A stretch of 64,000 bases of DNA from Limanda limanda (lineage: Eukaryota > Chordata > Actinopteri > Pleuronectiformes > Pleuronectidae), in contig NC_083654.1 in NCBI RefSeq assembly GCF_963576545.1, positions 18,072,199 through 18,136,198 on the forward strand, in the 5' to 3' direction. This document shows positions 37,911-47,800 of this stretch, in pieces (position 1 is the first letter of the stretch; every line of letters starts with the position of its first letter). The notes beneath the pieces are model-generated. The model was not told the DNA's origin. It did not search any database and worked only from the letters and a program-made list of their open reading frames with translations. A program made the translations under genes and the position numbers.

Positions 37911-38275
37911 GTATAACACAACAACATATAACATAACATCGCACAACACAACATGACAAAACAAAACATAACATCGCACAACATAGCATAGCATCGCATA
38001 GCATAGCACAACACAACATAGCACAATACAATAAAACATAGCATGACATAGCATTGCATAGCACAACATAACAAAATACCAAAAAAATCATAGCATAGCA
38101 TAGCATAGCACAACATAAAAAAATAAAACATAGCACAACCTAACATAACATAACGTAACAGCAAAACACAACATAACATAACAGCACATAGCATAGCACA
38201 AAATAACATAGCATAGCATAGCATAGCATAGCATAGCATAGCATAGCATAGCATAGCATAGCACAATATAATATA
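37911..38275 (+). repeat. Degenerate pentanucleotide array (CATAG/CATAA/CACAA)
   Basis: About 365 bp of 5-bp units of form CAYAR, such as CATAA, CACAA, CATAG and CATCG. It is nearly pure (CATAG)n only at 38215-38262, with occasional 1-4 bp slips such as AAATACC. On the - strand it reads as ATGCTATGCT, giving long false ORFs rich in Met, Leu, Cys and Tyr. Confidence 0.95.
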
Positions 38276-38284
38276 ATACACATC

Positions 38285-40119
38285 TACCCTTATCCATAAC
38301 CCAACATTTGAATTTGAAATTGAATTTAGTAGTGATAATGTTTTAGTTTAAAGCACATCGATATCGGTGTCTGTTCCCATCGTCAAAAGTTCTTTAATCT
38401 CGTTTTCTTTCCAAGTTTACATGTTCATCAGCGCTTCTTTCATTCTGCCATTTAGTTTTCTTTTTGGTAAGTTAGCAACTTTTTGTCACACAGCCACTCC
38501 TGAAAACTTCAGGAAAATGTCCGGCCTTCAGTGCCTGTCGGTAAGTAGCTACAGTCACAATAAACCCGTTTTCACGGATTTAATATGCATGGAAACCTCT
38601 GGGCCAGTAATTAGAAAAACATGGCACATTTACTGACCTGTAAACGTGGCTCCCTCCCTAGAGCAAACTGAAATGTTCTGAGGTGTGATGCATCATTTCC
38701 CCCTCACACACAGTTACAGTCTAGTTAGTGCTGGCAGAGAAAGTATATTGCAGGTGACTGGCAAACAGCAGAAACATGCAGAGTTTCCTCTCTGGGGAAA
38801 TGCAGGGAAAGGTCGGAAAGAGGGAGTCCACCTCACACATCGAGACGGAAATCCACAGGAAGTTTAATAACGAGGAGGAGATGTGAAGGAGGAGAAGAGG
38901 TGTAAAAAAAATAAAGGTGAAAAGAGACTCGGTGTGTAAACATAAATATACTTGAGGCGAGAATGAGTGCAGAGGAGAAAACGGAAGGATGCCAAATGAA
39001 TAAGAGGGAGAGTGAGAACGATAGAAATAGACAGGAAACAAACAAGAAGGACGGAGGAAGCGCAGAGAGGCACAAGATGTAATAAGATGTTAAGATGAGG
39101 AGAAACTTGCAAACACAAAGATCAGGGAGCAGGACAGGAGAGCAAGGCCGGAGGAGACGAAGAGCCAAAGTAATAAAGAAGAAGGACAGATGTGAGGGAA
39201 AGTATGATCAGAACGGCAGAAATAGATTATTACTGTATTTACTGGAGCGAAATTTGGAGCAGGAGTGACAGTCTGAGGGAAAAATAGCTGAGCGTTCAGA
39301 AAGAAGAGGTTTGAAAAATTCATTAAAGGTATAATTTGAGGCAAGGAGACGGTGAGAAAAACAGAAACGCACCAAAATAAACATTTGGAGTGCGGGAGAA
39401 AAAGACCGAGGAGTTTGAGTTGAGGTGGGAAAGCTTTGAGAGATGAGAGGCCTTTTTTCATCTACAAAACAAAAGCTAAAAAACATGCAGAGTAAAAAAT
39501 TTGGAGCTAAGTGGTGTGAGAACGCGAGAGAAAGGGAGGGGGGCTAACACCGAAGTGGGCAGGTGGAAGCGAGTGAGAAAGACGGAAATTGAATAGCGGA
39601 ATGAAAAAGTACAGATGGACGCGAGGAGAATGAGAGCGAGGGAGTGACACTCAAATTTAAATAGGGAGAGGAGGAGGAGGAGGAGGAGGAAAAAAAAAGA
39701 GCTGCACACTGGTGGATTCCTCAAAAAAGCTCCTTCAATATGTATGAGGCGCAGCTCTATAGAGCCGCCGCACACAAGCCACAGAAGGAGAGCGGCGACG
39801 CAACGGTTGTTGCTGAGAAGAAAGAGCTCTTCCCTCCTGTCAGCAGACTTTACAGCGGGTCCGGGGGTCCTGACGGGACGGGACCACCCAGTCGCTCTGT
39901 TTACCGTCCCCTGCCTTTCCCCTGACACGACAACACAAGCCGCCCGGGGAGAGGCGGCCAAGGCTCGGCGTGAATAACCTGCTCGCTAGATTACCACGTA
40001 GGCACAGGGGCACGATTATACCATCATGATGAGGTACAAGGCCGCAACTGAAAGGGAAACCAGAACCGTATCGCTCGGTAAACAACACGTTCCACTCGCA
40101 CAATGGAGTTTTAAACAGG
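38285..40119. other. Intergenic DNA, purine-rich, no gene seen
   Basis: 38810-39720 is strongly AG-rich on the + strand, including GGA repeats at 39668-39690, and the complementary frames encode long Leu/Ser/Phe-rich runs by composition alone. 39740-39990 is CG-richer, but no exon was recognised. Confidence 0.5.
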
Positions 40120-40910
40120 GAGAGCAAACCACTTGTATTACTATGTATGCAGACGACCTAGCTTTAATACCCCCTAGTAGCAGTGGGTTTCAACAGCTGC
40201 TTAACATCTGCACCGATTATGGGGTTGATTTCGATGTTAAATATAATGCCAATAAGAGTTCTGTATTGGTCTGTAGAATTAAGGATGACATGGATATTAA
40301 AGTTCCCTGCCTTTCATCTTTCTGGGCAAACTCTGGGGGAGTCCAATAGTTCCAAATACTTAGGGAACATTATTACAGACCCGTTGGAGGAGGATGCCGA
40401 CATGTGCAGACAGAGGGGATTGCTCTATGTCCAAGCTAACATGTTGGTCAGAAGATTCCACCACTGTACAGATGATGTTAAGATTCATTTGTTTAGAGCC
40501 GACTGCACCCCTCTCTATATAGCTCCACTCTGGCTGAACTACAAGAAGGAGGTAGGTTGAAAGTAGCCTATAATGACTGTCTTAGGATACTCCTGAAGAA
40601 ACCCAGGAGTACTAGAGCCAGTGAGTTGTTTTGTAATATGGGTCTAACCACCTTCATGGCCTTGCTGAGGAACCTAACTTTTAAGTTTATGAGTCGGCTG
40701 GACCGCTCGACAAATTTAATAATTGATCTTTTGACAGACCCTGGCCGCAGCTCTGTCAAATACACATCCAAGATCTGGGAACACTGGCATGAGTGCCTGT
40801 TTTAGCCCTTCTCTCCCTGTATATTTTTATGTAATGTATTGATTGTATGTATTGTTGTTGTTTTTCTCTGTGGGCCCTGAGCCTGTATTAAGTTTATATA
40901 TATATATAAT
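40120..40910 (+). pseudogene. 5'-truncated, frameshifted LINE reverse transcriptase
   Basis: The 3' end of a non-LTR retrotransposon of the fish jockey/CR1/Rex1-like type. The catalytic YADD box appears at about 40146-40157 as MYADDLALIP. It is followed by NANKSSVLVC, then YLGNIITDP, DCTPLYIAPLW and AYNDCLRILLKKPRS, and ends with KIWEHWHECLF at 40804. These pieces lie in different frames, with shifts near 40315 and 40555, so it cannot be translated as one protein. Everything before the palm domain (endonuclease, fingers) is missing: a typical 5'-truncated dead copy. A roughly 100-bp 3' UTR follows, with GTGGGCCCTGAGCCTGTATT and a (TA)n end at about 40895-40909. Confidence 0.88.
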
Positions 40911-41469
40911 CTCACGGAGCCCAGCTGAGCACCTTCCTCCAGAGGAAATGGGTGAGAGGAGAGCGGAATAGTGATGATGCTGGGTTTTTATTTGGGAGAA
41001 GCAGTAGGCGGGATGCACCTGATCCCACTGGGGAGTCAACACCACCAGATTAGACAGAGAGATCTCGCGCTGTCGAGGGATGCCGAAGAGGTTCACACCG
41101 GCTCATTACCAACGTGAAATATGTTGAAATGAATGTGACACGCTCTGCCTCACCCCCGAAGAGCAGCGATCTGTCCACAGCGCCCGGACCCTTCCTAGAT
41201 CTCAGGCCACCGGGGCGCCTCGGGGGAGGAGGCTGGCATATACCCAGAATAGTGCCATCCAGGCTGTCCCGGTGACGGCTCCAGCAGGTGACACCACTAA
41301 CAAGAGGTTATACTCCACATGCGTGTGCAGGCGACAGATACAGAGACATCGCTGCCTCCTGCCAACACATGAGGAGGTGGCACTGGTGCAACCCTCCAAC
41401 TGCATTCTTCTGATTTTACTGATACTAGTGCCAGGGCCATTTTAAACATGCCTGTGTATGGTTTGGTCT
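40911..41469. other. Intergenic DNA, no gene seen
   Basis: No domain, RNA gene or confident repeat was recognised. The sequence is GC-richer than its neighbours (41140-41430). Confidence 0.45.
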
Positions 41470-41784
41470 GTCACACATAGGGTTGCAAAGGGGCGGAAAG
41501 TGTCCGGTAAATTTCCGGAAACTTTCCAGAAACTTTCAACGGGAATATTAAGCTTGGGAATTTTGTGAATTTTGAAAAAAAAAAATAATATGCAAATTAA
41601 ACGCTGAGCAATAAAAACATCATTCAAAACACTATTTTAAAGATGTATAGAATGCAGCACAGTCTGCACGTTGAGTTTCAACCCTCCACTGAGCATTCTT
41701 CCATCACATGCACAGATAACTCCCAGCATCCTTCACTCTACAGCAGGGCTACTGAGGCCTGCTGTAGTGTGCAGGACTAGTCAG

Positions 41785-41988
41785 GTAAGTTTCAATGATA
41801 TTACTGGGGAAAATATATTAGCATGCTGATTGAGGATTGTTCATCTGTTCATCTAGCCTATTTCCATTCATTTATCCATCAATTGTAAAATATTTTTACA
41901 GACTATTCCAATTGTTTGGGTAACTATTTATATCTCTGGCATTGCATTAGTGTTTTTTTACAAACTTTTTTCTCATCTTATTCTACAG
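41785..41988 (+). other. Intron of the hAT copy 1 transposase remnant
   Basis: Donor GACTAGTCAG|GTAAGT and acceptor CTTATTCTACAG; the exon then begins AACAATGCC, with the ATG 4 bp after the acceptor. The second copy has the same sites and the identical length of 204 bp. Confidence 0.7.
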
Positions 41989-41992
41989 AACA

Positions 41993-42199
41993 ATGCCACG
42001 TGCACTATCTCATGTGTGGAGGCATTTCACCCCATCCAATGTAGAAGGAAAGGCTGTGTACATTTGCAAATACTGTGCAAAGACCTATGTTAAGAATGAC
42101 ACAACGATGCAGAAGCATATAGTCAAGTGCCCAAAGTTTCCCCAGGGCTCAAATCAGCCTATAACAAAACAAAATGTTTATATTTATGTCTGTATATGA
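41993..42199 (+). CDS. BED zinc-finger peptide of hAT element, copy 1
   Basis: A 68-residue ORF starting right after the splice acceptor. Residues 6-46 form a BED finger: aromatic W9 and F12, then C25-x2-C28 and H42-x3-C46 as zinc ligands. In hAT transposases this N-terminal domain binds the transposon ends. After PKFPQGSNQP the frame runs into NVYIYVCI and stops at the deletion junction, so there is no catalytic domain. Only two or three residues differ from the copy at 54508-54714. It could make a small DNA-binding peptide if transcribed, or simply be a decaying remnant; I see no promoter evidence. Confidence 0.75.
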   Translation: MPRALSHVWRHFTPSNVEGKAVYICKYCAKTYVKNDTTMQKHIVKCPKFPQGSNQPITKQNVYIYVCI

Positions 42200-42241
42200 C
42201 AAGGTAAATACAGTTAGTATAAATTACCCACAACATTTCCA

Positions 42242-42261
42242 GTTTATTCCCATTTATTCCC
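42242..42261 (-). repeat. Subterminal 10-bp iterons of hAT copy 1 (two units)
   Basis: On the - strand: GGGAATAAAT and GGGAATAAAC, about 45 bp in from the right terminus. Copies 2 and 3 have five and three related units at the equivalent end. Confidence 0.75.
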
Positions 42262-42325
42262 ATGGAAAGTTTCCAACTTTGAATATTCCCGGAATTTCGC
42301 AACCCTAGTCACACATGAAGAAAGT

Positions 42326-42852
42326 TAGCCTGGGTGCCAGACGAACTTTGCCCCGCCCACAACATTCGAGGTCGGGAAGTTCGGTCCGGCATGTCTCCGC
42401 TGGGGAGAAACTATGCCCGAACAGAAGCTGTTTGGACCAATCAGATTGTCAGGGCGGGCTTTATACGATGATGGGCAGATGATCAACAGTCACGTAATCA
42501 ACCACGTCACTAAAGAGCGCTGCCTGCCGCTGGAGAACTGAGATGTGTCGATGCTGCCATTGAGTAAGTTCTCCGTGTATCCTTGAATTCTTTTTACAAC
42601 ACCGGCAAAAATCGTTCTTCATCTTCTTCTTCTACTTCTTCCAGCGTGCGTGCAGTTGAGTTCTGTTGACAACAACTATGCGTCGCTCAAAATACGTCAC
42701 ATACTACGTTGCTCTGATTGGTTGTAGGTCTATCCAAATGAGCGAAGAGGCATTTTTTTTCCCTGGTTCGGTTGAAACACCCCCCATAATCACAGCCCAA
42801 TGGAGCAGGATCATATTCTGACTAGAATTATGAGTATGACAACATCAGGCTA
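42326..42852 (+). mobile_element. Family M DNA transposon, copy 2, 9-bp TSD (527 bp)
   Basis: Starts TAGCCTGGGTGCCAGACGAA and ends GAGTATGACAACATCAGGCT plus A. Flanked by perfect 9-bp direct repeats GAAGAAAGT (42317-42325 and 42853-42861). Ends and subterminal words (CCGCCCACAACA, GAGGTCGGGAAGTTC, ATATTCTGACTAGAATTATG) match the 122-bp copy at 8814-8935. No transposase ORF, so non-autonomous. It inserted one base beyond the hAT TSD at 42315. Short terminal inversion TAGCCTG only; a MULE-like origin is inferred from the 9-bp TSD. Confidence 0.85.
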
Positions 42853-42861
42853 GAAGAAAGT

Positions 42862-43780
42862 AGCAGGAAATCACAGATCTACAACAGGACATTGTGTTTT
42901 TTCTTTACAGCACATCGGCAAAATCTCTCTTCACTTCTTTGTCTGTGTCTTCTACACGTTTAGCATCGCATTTTTTTATCCCGAGATCTTTGTTTTCTTT
43001 GCTTCTTTCACGTGTTGGAAACATCATTAACGTGCCCCAAGGTGAATTCTCTGCAGGAAACACTTGCTGAGTTTCTCACACCAGTTTCTCACTCGGACAT
43101 TGCGTTCTCCGCAGATTGTCGGGAGATTATCTGGAGTTCAGTGAATGTCATCTGTGAAGTCAAAGTTGATGGATGTGTCACTTGTCCAGATAGTATCAAA
43201 TCAGCCACTGCACTTCCTTGGGCTCCAAACAAAAAAGAAACTGGCCAAGTGTGAAGCTGATAAGAAGCAGATATGTGAGCCACATACAGACAGAGATTTG
43301 GATGTGTTATATAATTCAACACGGTTCAGGGGCTTTGCAGCTGATGGTGTGAAAAATATGCAGTGCAGAGGTCTGGATGTATACGCTCACTGAGAGACGG
43401 CGTGGTAAAGAGATGGCTCGGGGCTCTTTTCGGGCTAAAACAAGATAGTGCGTGAAAAAAAAAAAAAAAAAAAAATCTGCCGCTCCGAAGTCTGGAGGAG
43501 CGCGGAGATGGCGGTAAAAATCCATCTGACACGAGCTGACTCTGTGTGCTGCATGCTGAGGACGTGTTTACATAAGCCTGTTTGTGAATGAGCAGAGAGG
43601 ATGCATGTGTGGTCCACGGCCGGCGAAGAGGAGGAGGAGCAGCTTCCTCTTTCTCTCTCCGTGTGTGCAAGAAGTGTGCCAGGCTCAAAATCAGCTTAAT
43701 AGCAATTACTCCTCCCTCCATTCAGCCAGGCACATGCTACCACTCTTCCTCTTATGACTCCAGGCAATAAGAGGAAGAGA
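42862..43780. other. Non-coding DNA, includes (A)n at 43456-43476
   Basis: About 43010-43400 has a coding-like look (short open frames with AAGTGTGAAGCTGATAAGAA) but no recognisable domain and is probably old repeat. A pure A run follows at 43456-43476. No host gene seen. Confidence 0.45.
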
Positions 43781-43781
43781 C

Positions 43782-44339
43782 TTTTACAGCCGCTGACCCG
43801 GCTTCCGTTTTTTCCATATGAACAGACGTCCCTCTGCCACGGCACACTCCACCAGTCTCTTCCTTTCAGAAAATAGGGAATAAGGGCAGAGGAAATGAAT
43901 TTTATGGGCCCTGTCTTCTTTCCCTTCTGCTTATTGACAAAGGCACGACGCCCCCCCCTCCTCATCCTCCTCCTCAATGACTCCTAGTCTCCTTTTACCT
44001 AAAGAGAAGGAAGGGAAGATGAATTTTACAGCCTCTGTCTCCTCAAAGTGAAGTGGCTCACTCTCCTTCTCATTACTTAACACAAAGATTGGAAATGAAT
44101 TTTACCGCCCGTGCCCTTTCTTCTCCTTCTCCCCCCCCCCACCACAGAACAACCCTATAGTGACTAATCTGCATTGCTCTTGTTGTTTCTCTCCTTTGCC
44201 GCCTTAAAGAAGGAGAAAATCAATTTTACAGCTTCTTCTCCTCCTGTAAAGTGGCAGACTTCTACTTGTTTCTTCTCTTTTCTAGTTCACAAAACAAGAG
44301 GGTCCAAGGAATCAATGTCTGCCCTCTGCTTCCATTTTA
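43782..44339 (+). repeat. Periodic TTTTACAGCC motif array, about 118-bp spacing
   Basis: The core TTTTA(C/T)(A/C/G)G(C/G)CC, usually preceded by GGAAATGAA or GA(A/T)GATGAA, starts at 43782, 43900, 44024, 44100, 44224 and 44335. Spacings are 118, 124, 76, 124 and 111. Each core is preceded by purine-rich AAGAGGAAG-like DNA and followed by a pyrimidine-rich CTCTCC stretch. Two units share GGAAATGAATTTTA exactly. This looks like an old degenerate tandem repeat. Confidence 0.6.
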
Positions 44340-44640
44340 CAGCCCCCCCCCGGCTCAAAGGAACCGGCACACTTCATCCTCCTGCTCCTGCCGCCCCGTC
44401 GCCCCTGAAAGCCTGACGATGCATTAGCATACAGGTGGTGTGTCTTTTGTCCCCCCCCCTCACCCCCCCCCGGGACACACTTCTGCTCCCATGTGTCCAC
44501 TCTGAACGCCTGCCAGCAGGGGCGTGGTGAAAAGGGCCGAGGGTATTAAAAGGTCACTTAAGATAACTGGCCCTTCTGTTGCCACACCTCCTCCAACACC
44601 TCCCACAGATAAGATGGAGTCATTAGTCTGTGGCCGAGCT
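44340..44640. other. C-rich tracts, no gene
   Basis: Poly-C runs at about 44343-44350, 44451-44458 and 44464-44471. The rest is unassigned. Confidence 0.5.
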
Positions 44641-44645
44641 GCTGA

Positions 44646-44870
44646 TCAAGTGTTTTATTTAGATACAATGAAGAGTTATTCATAGCTATGGACAATTATC
44701 ACAGCCTATGCTAATTAAGTTAGCAGTAGGAAGTTAACAATGGCCTAATATCTAGCTGAAACTCTACCTATCTTTATTTGGTTGGAATTCTGTCAGCACA
44801 GACTATAGTTAAAAGTTTGAAATCCTCACACAACACAACGTTAAACATCGGAGTTTAAAATGTGAGCACT
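44646..44870 (+). repeat. Interspersed repeat family Y, short copy
   Basis: ATCAAGTGTTTTATTTAGAT at the start and CCTAATATCTAGCTGAAACT to ATAGTTAAAAGTTTGAAATC at the end match the two ends of 15285-15935. The middle is shorter and different. Confidence 0.5.
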
Positions 44871-44874
44871 CACG

Positions 44875-47800
44875 ATCGACCTTTTTATTTTCCCTTTTTT
44901 TTAACAAGGAAACATGATTATGATTATTGGGCGTTATTTTCATTTGCTTCACTCAAACAGGTCACAGAATCAGAGCACTGGCTTCCAAATTCCTCCCCCC
45001 TCAGATGTGCACTCTCACCACAACTTCTTTTACATGACTACACACATATCTGCCGCCCAGATGCTACCCCCCCCCCCTCCACCCACCCCCACCCTCCTCC
45101 ACGCTCCACTTGTGGCTGCTGCTCCTGCACCCTATTCATTAACAGCTTCTTAATGCTCCCAGATGGGATGACTGTAATTTTATGGTGGCCTCAATGTGTT
45201 TATGCTTGTGTGTGTTTGTGTGTGTGTGTGTGCGTGTGCATGGGTAGGTGTGTTTCTCCATAAAATCTATGCATAGCAAGCAGATTTGTTTATATGTGTA
45301 ACTGATTAGAACCCCGCTGAAAAAAAAACCAGACCGTTATCTTAATTAGACTGCACCGATACGATTATTTGGATCCATTTCCCAACACAGCGTTTGCACT
45401 CGCTCATGAGCAAACTGTGAGCGTATGCAAATATGTTTGTGCTGATTCCCCCTCCGCGTCCTCTGCTTGACTCCGGCGGGAGCACGTAGCGCTGGAGGGC
45501 AGAGGGAGGACGGCCATTAAGGCACATTGTTTCAGGTTTTCACTTTGCTCACTCGATGTGGGTTTCGACTGCAAAAACTGACCTCAGCTGGAGCCGTGGA
45601 GTTTTTTCCGTTCCGTTTTTTCCCTCCGCTCTCCACCACTTTGCACTCGCTGCTGCAGAATTAAGATGTCATGAGCTCGTGTGGGAAGTCCCCGCGTCCA
45701 CGCAAACATTAACATGTGTGCGCAGTGTGTGTGTCTGTGCGTGTGTTTACGTGTAATTGTTTGTATGCACACGTGCGAGTGCATCCGACTGATGTTCCCT
45801 TGCCCAAAACCTCAGGTTTACGGATGCTGGCACGCTCACTCCCCCAGATTGTGCAGTATCGATTCCCAGCTTCTCTCCTGGAGGGTGAGGAAGGGTGGAG
45901 GTGGTGGAGGATGGTGGTGCTGGTGCTGCTGGTGGTGGTGGCGGTGGTGGTGGGTGGGTGGGGGTTACAGAGGTTACAGCAGATTTGTTGGCCGCCTGCT
46001 TTGCCAAGGAAAGCCTGTTTCCTAGGAATGGGGAGACAAACACACAACATTCGTACAAACAAGACACACACGGACGGTTCTCTTTGTCCAAACACACTGA
46101 ACAAGCCCACCCGCATTTGGTTACAGTGTAACGTCCACACACACACACACACACCCACTCTGAGTGATACACAGACATGACAAACTGCTGCGTTCGGAGG
46201 GAACTTTCCCCTCCTCGACTCTTTGACCATGCTGCATTTCCTCTCTCCTCTGCCAGTCCGACGGAACTACTACACACACACACACATGGTAAAAATACTC
46301 CTTGCGAGGGCCAGTCAGCACATGGGGCCCACTCTGAAAACACAGGGTGCCCACATCGCCTGTTAGCAGCACCGGTTCTATTTGCGGAGACGTGTGTGTT
46401 GGGCAACAGTCGGGCTCCGGCAGTGGGAACGGGCGGCCTCACAATGCGGGCAAAGCATTGTGGGAAAGGCATCTCTGGGAGGTTTTTCGGGGTCCAACGG
46501 TTGCACCTTTGAGCACTTATTCCTAATTACTCCGTTTGTGTTCGGCCGTCGCTAATGGTTGGCAGACGCGACACACACATGTGCAGACAGGGAGCGGAGG
46601 CTGGGATGATGGAGTGCTACACGGGGACGCACTGCACTCCGATACCCTGCCCAAGGAAAACAGATGGAAATGAGCAGCAGCACACTCCAGCAGACGTGTA
46701 AATATATACGGTGTACACACACGCGGACAGATGTGCACACAGGTTCAGGGATAGGAACACAAAGGCTCAAAGGCTGCAAGGGAAAACAAACACAGACGGG
46801 AGGATTTTTGGTAGCGTTCGCACTCTCTTCAACACGCATGGACGGGCTGTCACATCCAAACACTAATTCAAACGCACACACATGCGTACGGGCCAAGTAT
46901 GTCCTCATCGACCAGCATGCGTAGATAAGTATATGTGTGTGTGCGAGTGCGTCCTCTGCGAGTCGACCACAATGCACAGCTGGCAGGGAGAGAGAGACCC
47001 GAGTGTGTGAGTGTGGTCAGGTCAGGGGCCCCGGCTCTCTCTCTCTCCGCTTTCTCCATCTCCCAGCTCTCTCCTCCTCTCGTCCTCCCTTGTTTTCGAG
47101 CGTCGCCTTCCTCTCTCTCTCTCGGTCACATCTTGGCAGGTTGGTCCGTCTGTCCAGACACCGGCCCTTCCCAGGTTTCTCCCCAATGCAAATATACAAA
47201 CACAGGCAGAAGGAAAAAAACGGCGAGAATTCCAAGAACTGCCGAGACACATGTTTTTAGAAATGAGGAGACATATGTTTTTTTGACAATGCTAAACACG
47301 TATTGCAGATATTTCCATTCAGTACTTTTTTTGCGTAGTGCACAGTTTCAGCCCAGCGATGTTCACACGCTCGCACAGATCGCACATCCGCCCTGCGCTG
47401 GACATGACTGTCGTGTGAGTCCTGACCACATTAGAAATGTTTAAACAAAACAGTCGCGGTGTAATACCAAACACAGAAGACCACAAAAAGGCTGGAAACC
47501 ATCGTATTTAAATACAATCATGGGTCAGGACTGGGCGGCTCGGTTTATCTTCGACAACAAAGACCTGCGGGTGTCTCCAAGAGGCAAAAACACAAACTGA
47601 TTCATCACTGGAGAGTCCGGGTTCAGTTTTCTCAGGAAAAATACTGGAAATTCTGGACATATTTTAAGAACGAGGCATCAGCTAAAAGCTTTTTTTGGGG
47701 CGATTGAATCTCTAGTTTTTGCCCCGAGGGGGAAAAAAACAGGATGTTATTTATTCTTTAAAACTTTATTGATGTGACACAGAATAAAGTCAATCACATT

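Larger units (their letters stand above)
41478..42307 (+). mobile_element. Non-autonomous hAT element, copy 1, perfect TSD
   Basis: 830 bp with terminal inverted repeats TAGGGTTGCAAA at the left and TAGGGTTGCGAA (complement) at the right. It is flanked by a perfect 8-bp target duplication GTCACACA (41470-41477 and 42308-42315). An 8-bp TSD, this kind of TIR and a BED-finger exon identify the hAT superfamily. Inside are a splice donor (CAG|GTAAGT, 41785), a 204-bp intron, an acceptor (41988) and a 68-codon BED ORF. The catalytic RNase H-like and dimerisation domains are missing, so it is an internal-deletion derivative mobilised in trans. Confidence 0.92.

Noticed and set aside
37900..38290. 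CRISPR-like regular repeat
   Set aside because: The period is only 5 bp with no spacers; it is a microsatellite in a vertebrate genome.
37479..38297. Met/Leu/Cys/Tyr-rich long ORFs on the - strand
   Set aside because: They arise from the CATAG-type pentanucleotide array; no domain and repetitive composition.
43012..43393. Possible small exon-like ORFs with KCEADKKQIC
   Set aside because: Frames overlap, no conserved domain was recognised, and the surrounding DNA looks like decayed repeat.
45747..46472. 241-codon ORF on the - strand
   Set aside because: Composed of CA/TG-derived Val-Cys and GGT-derived Pro/Thr runs; no splice or domain support.
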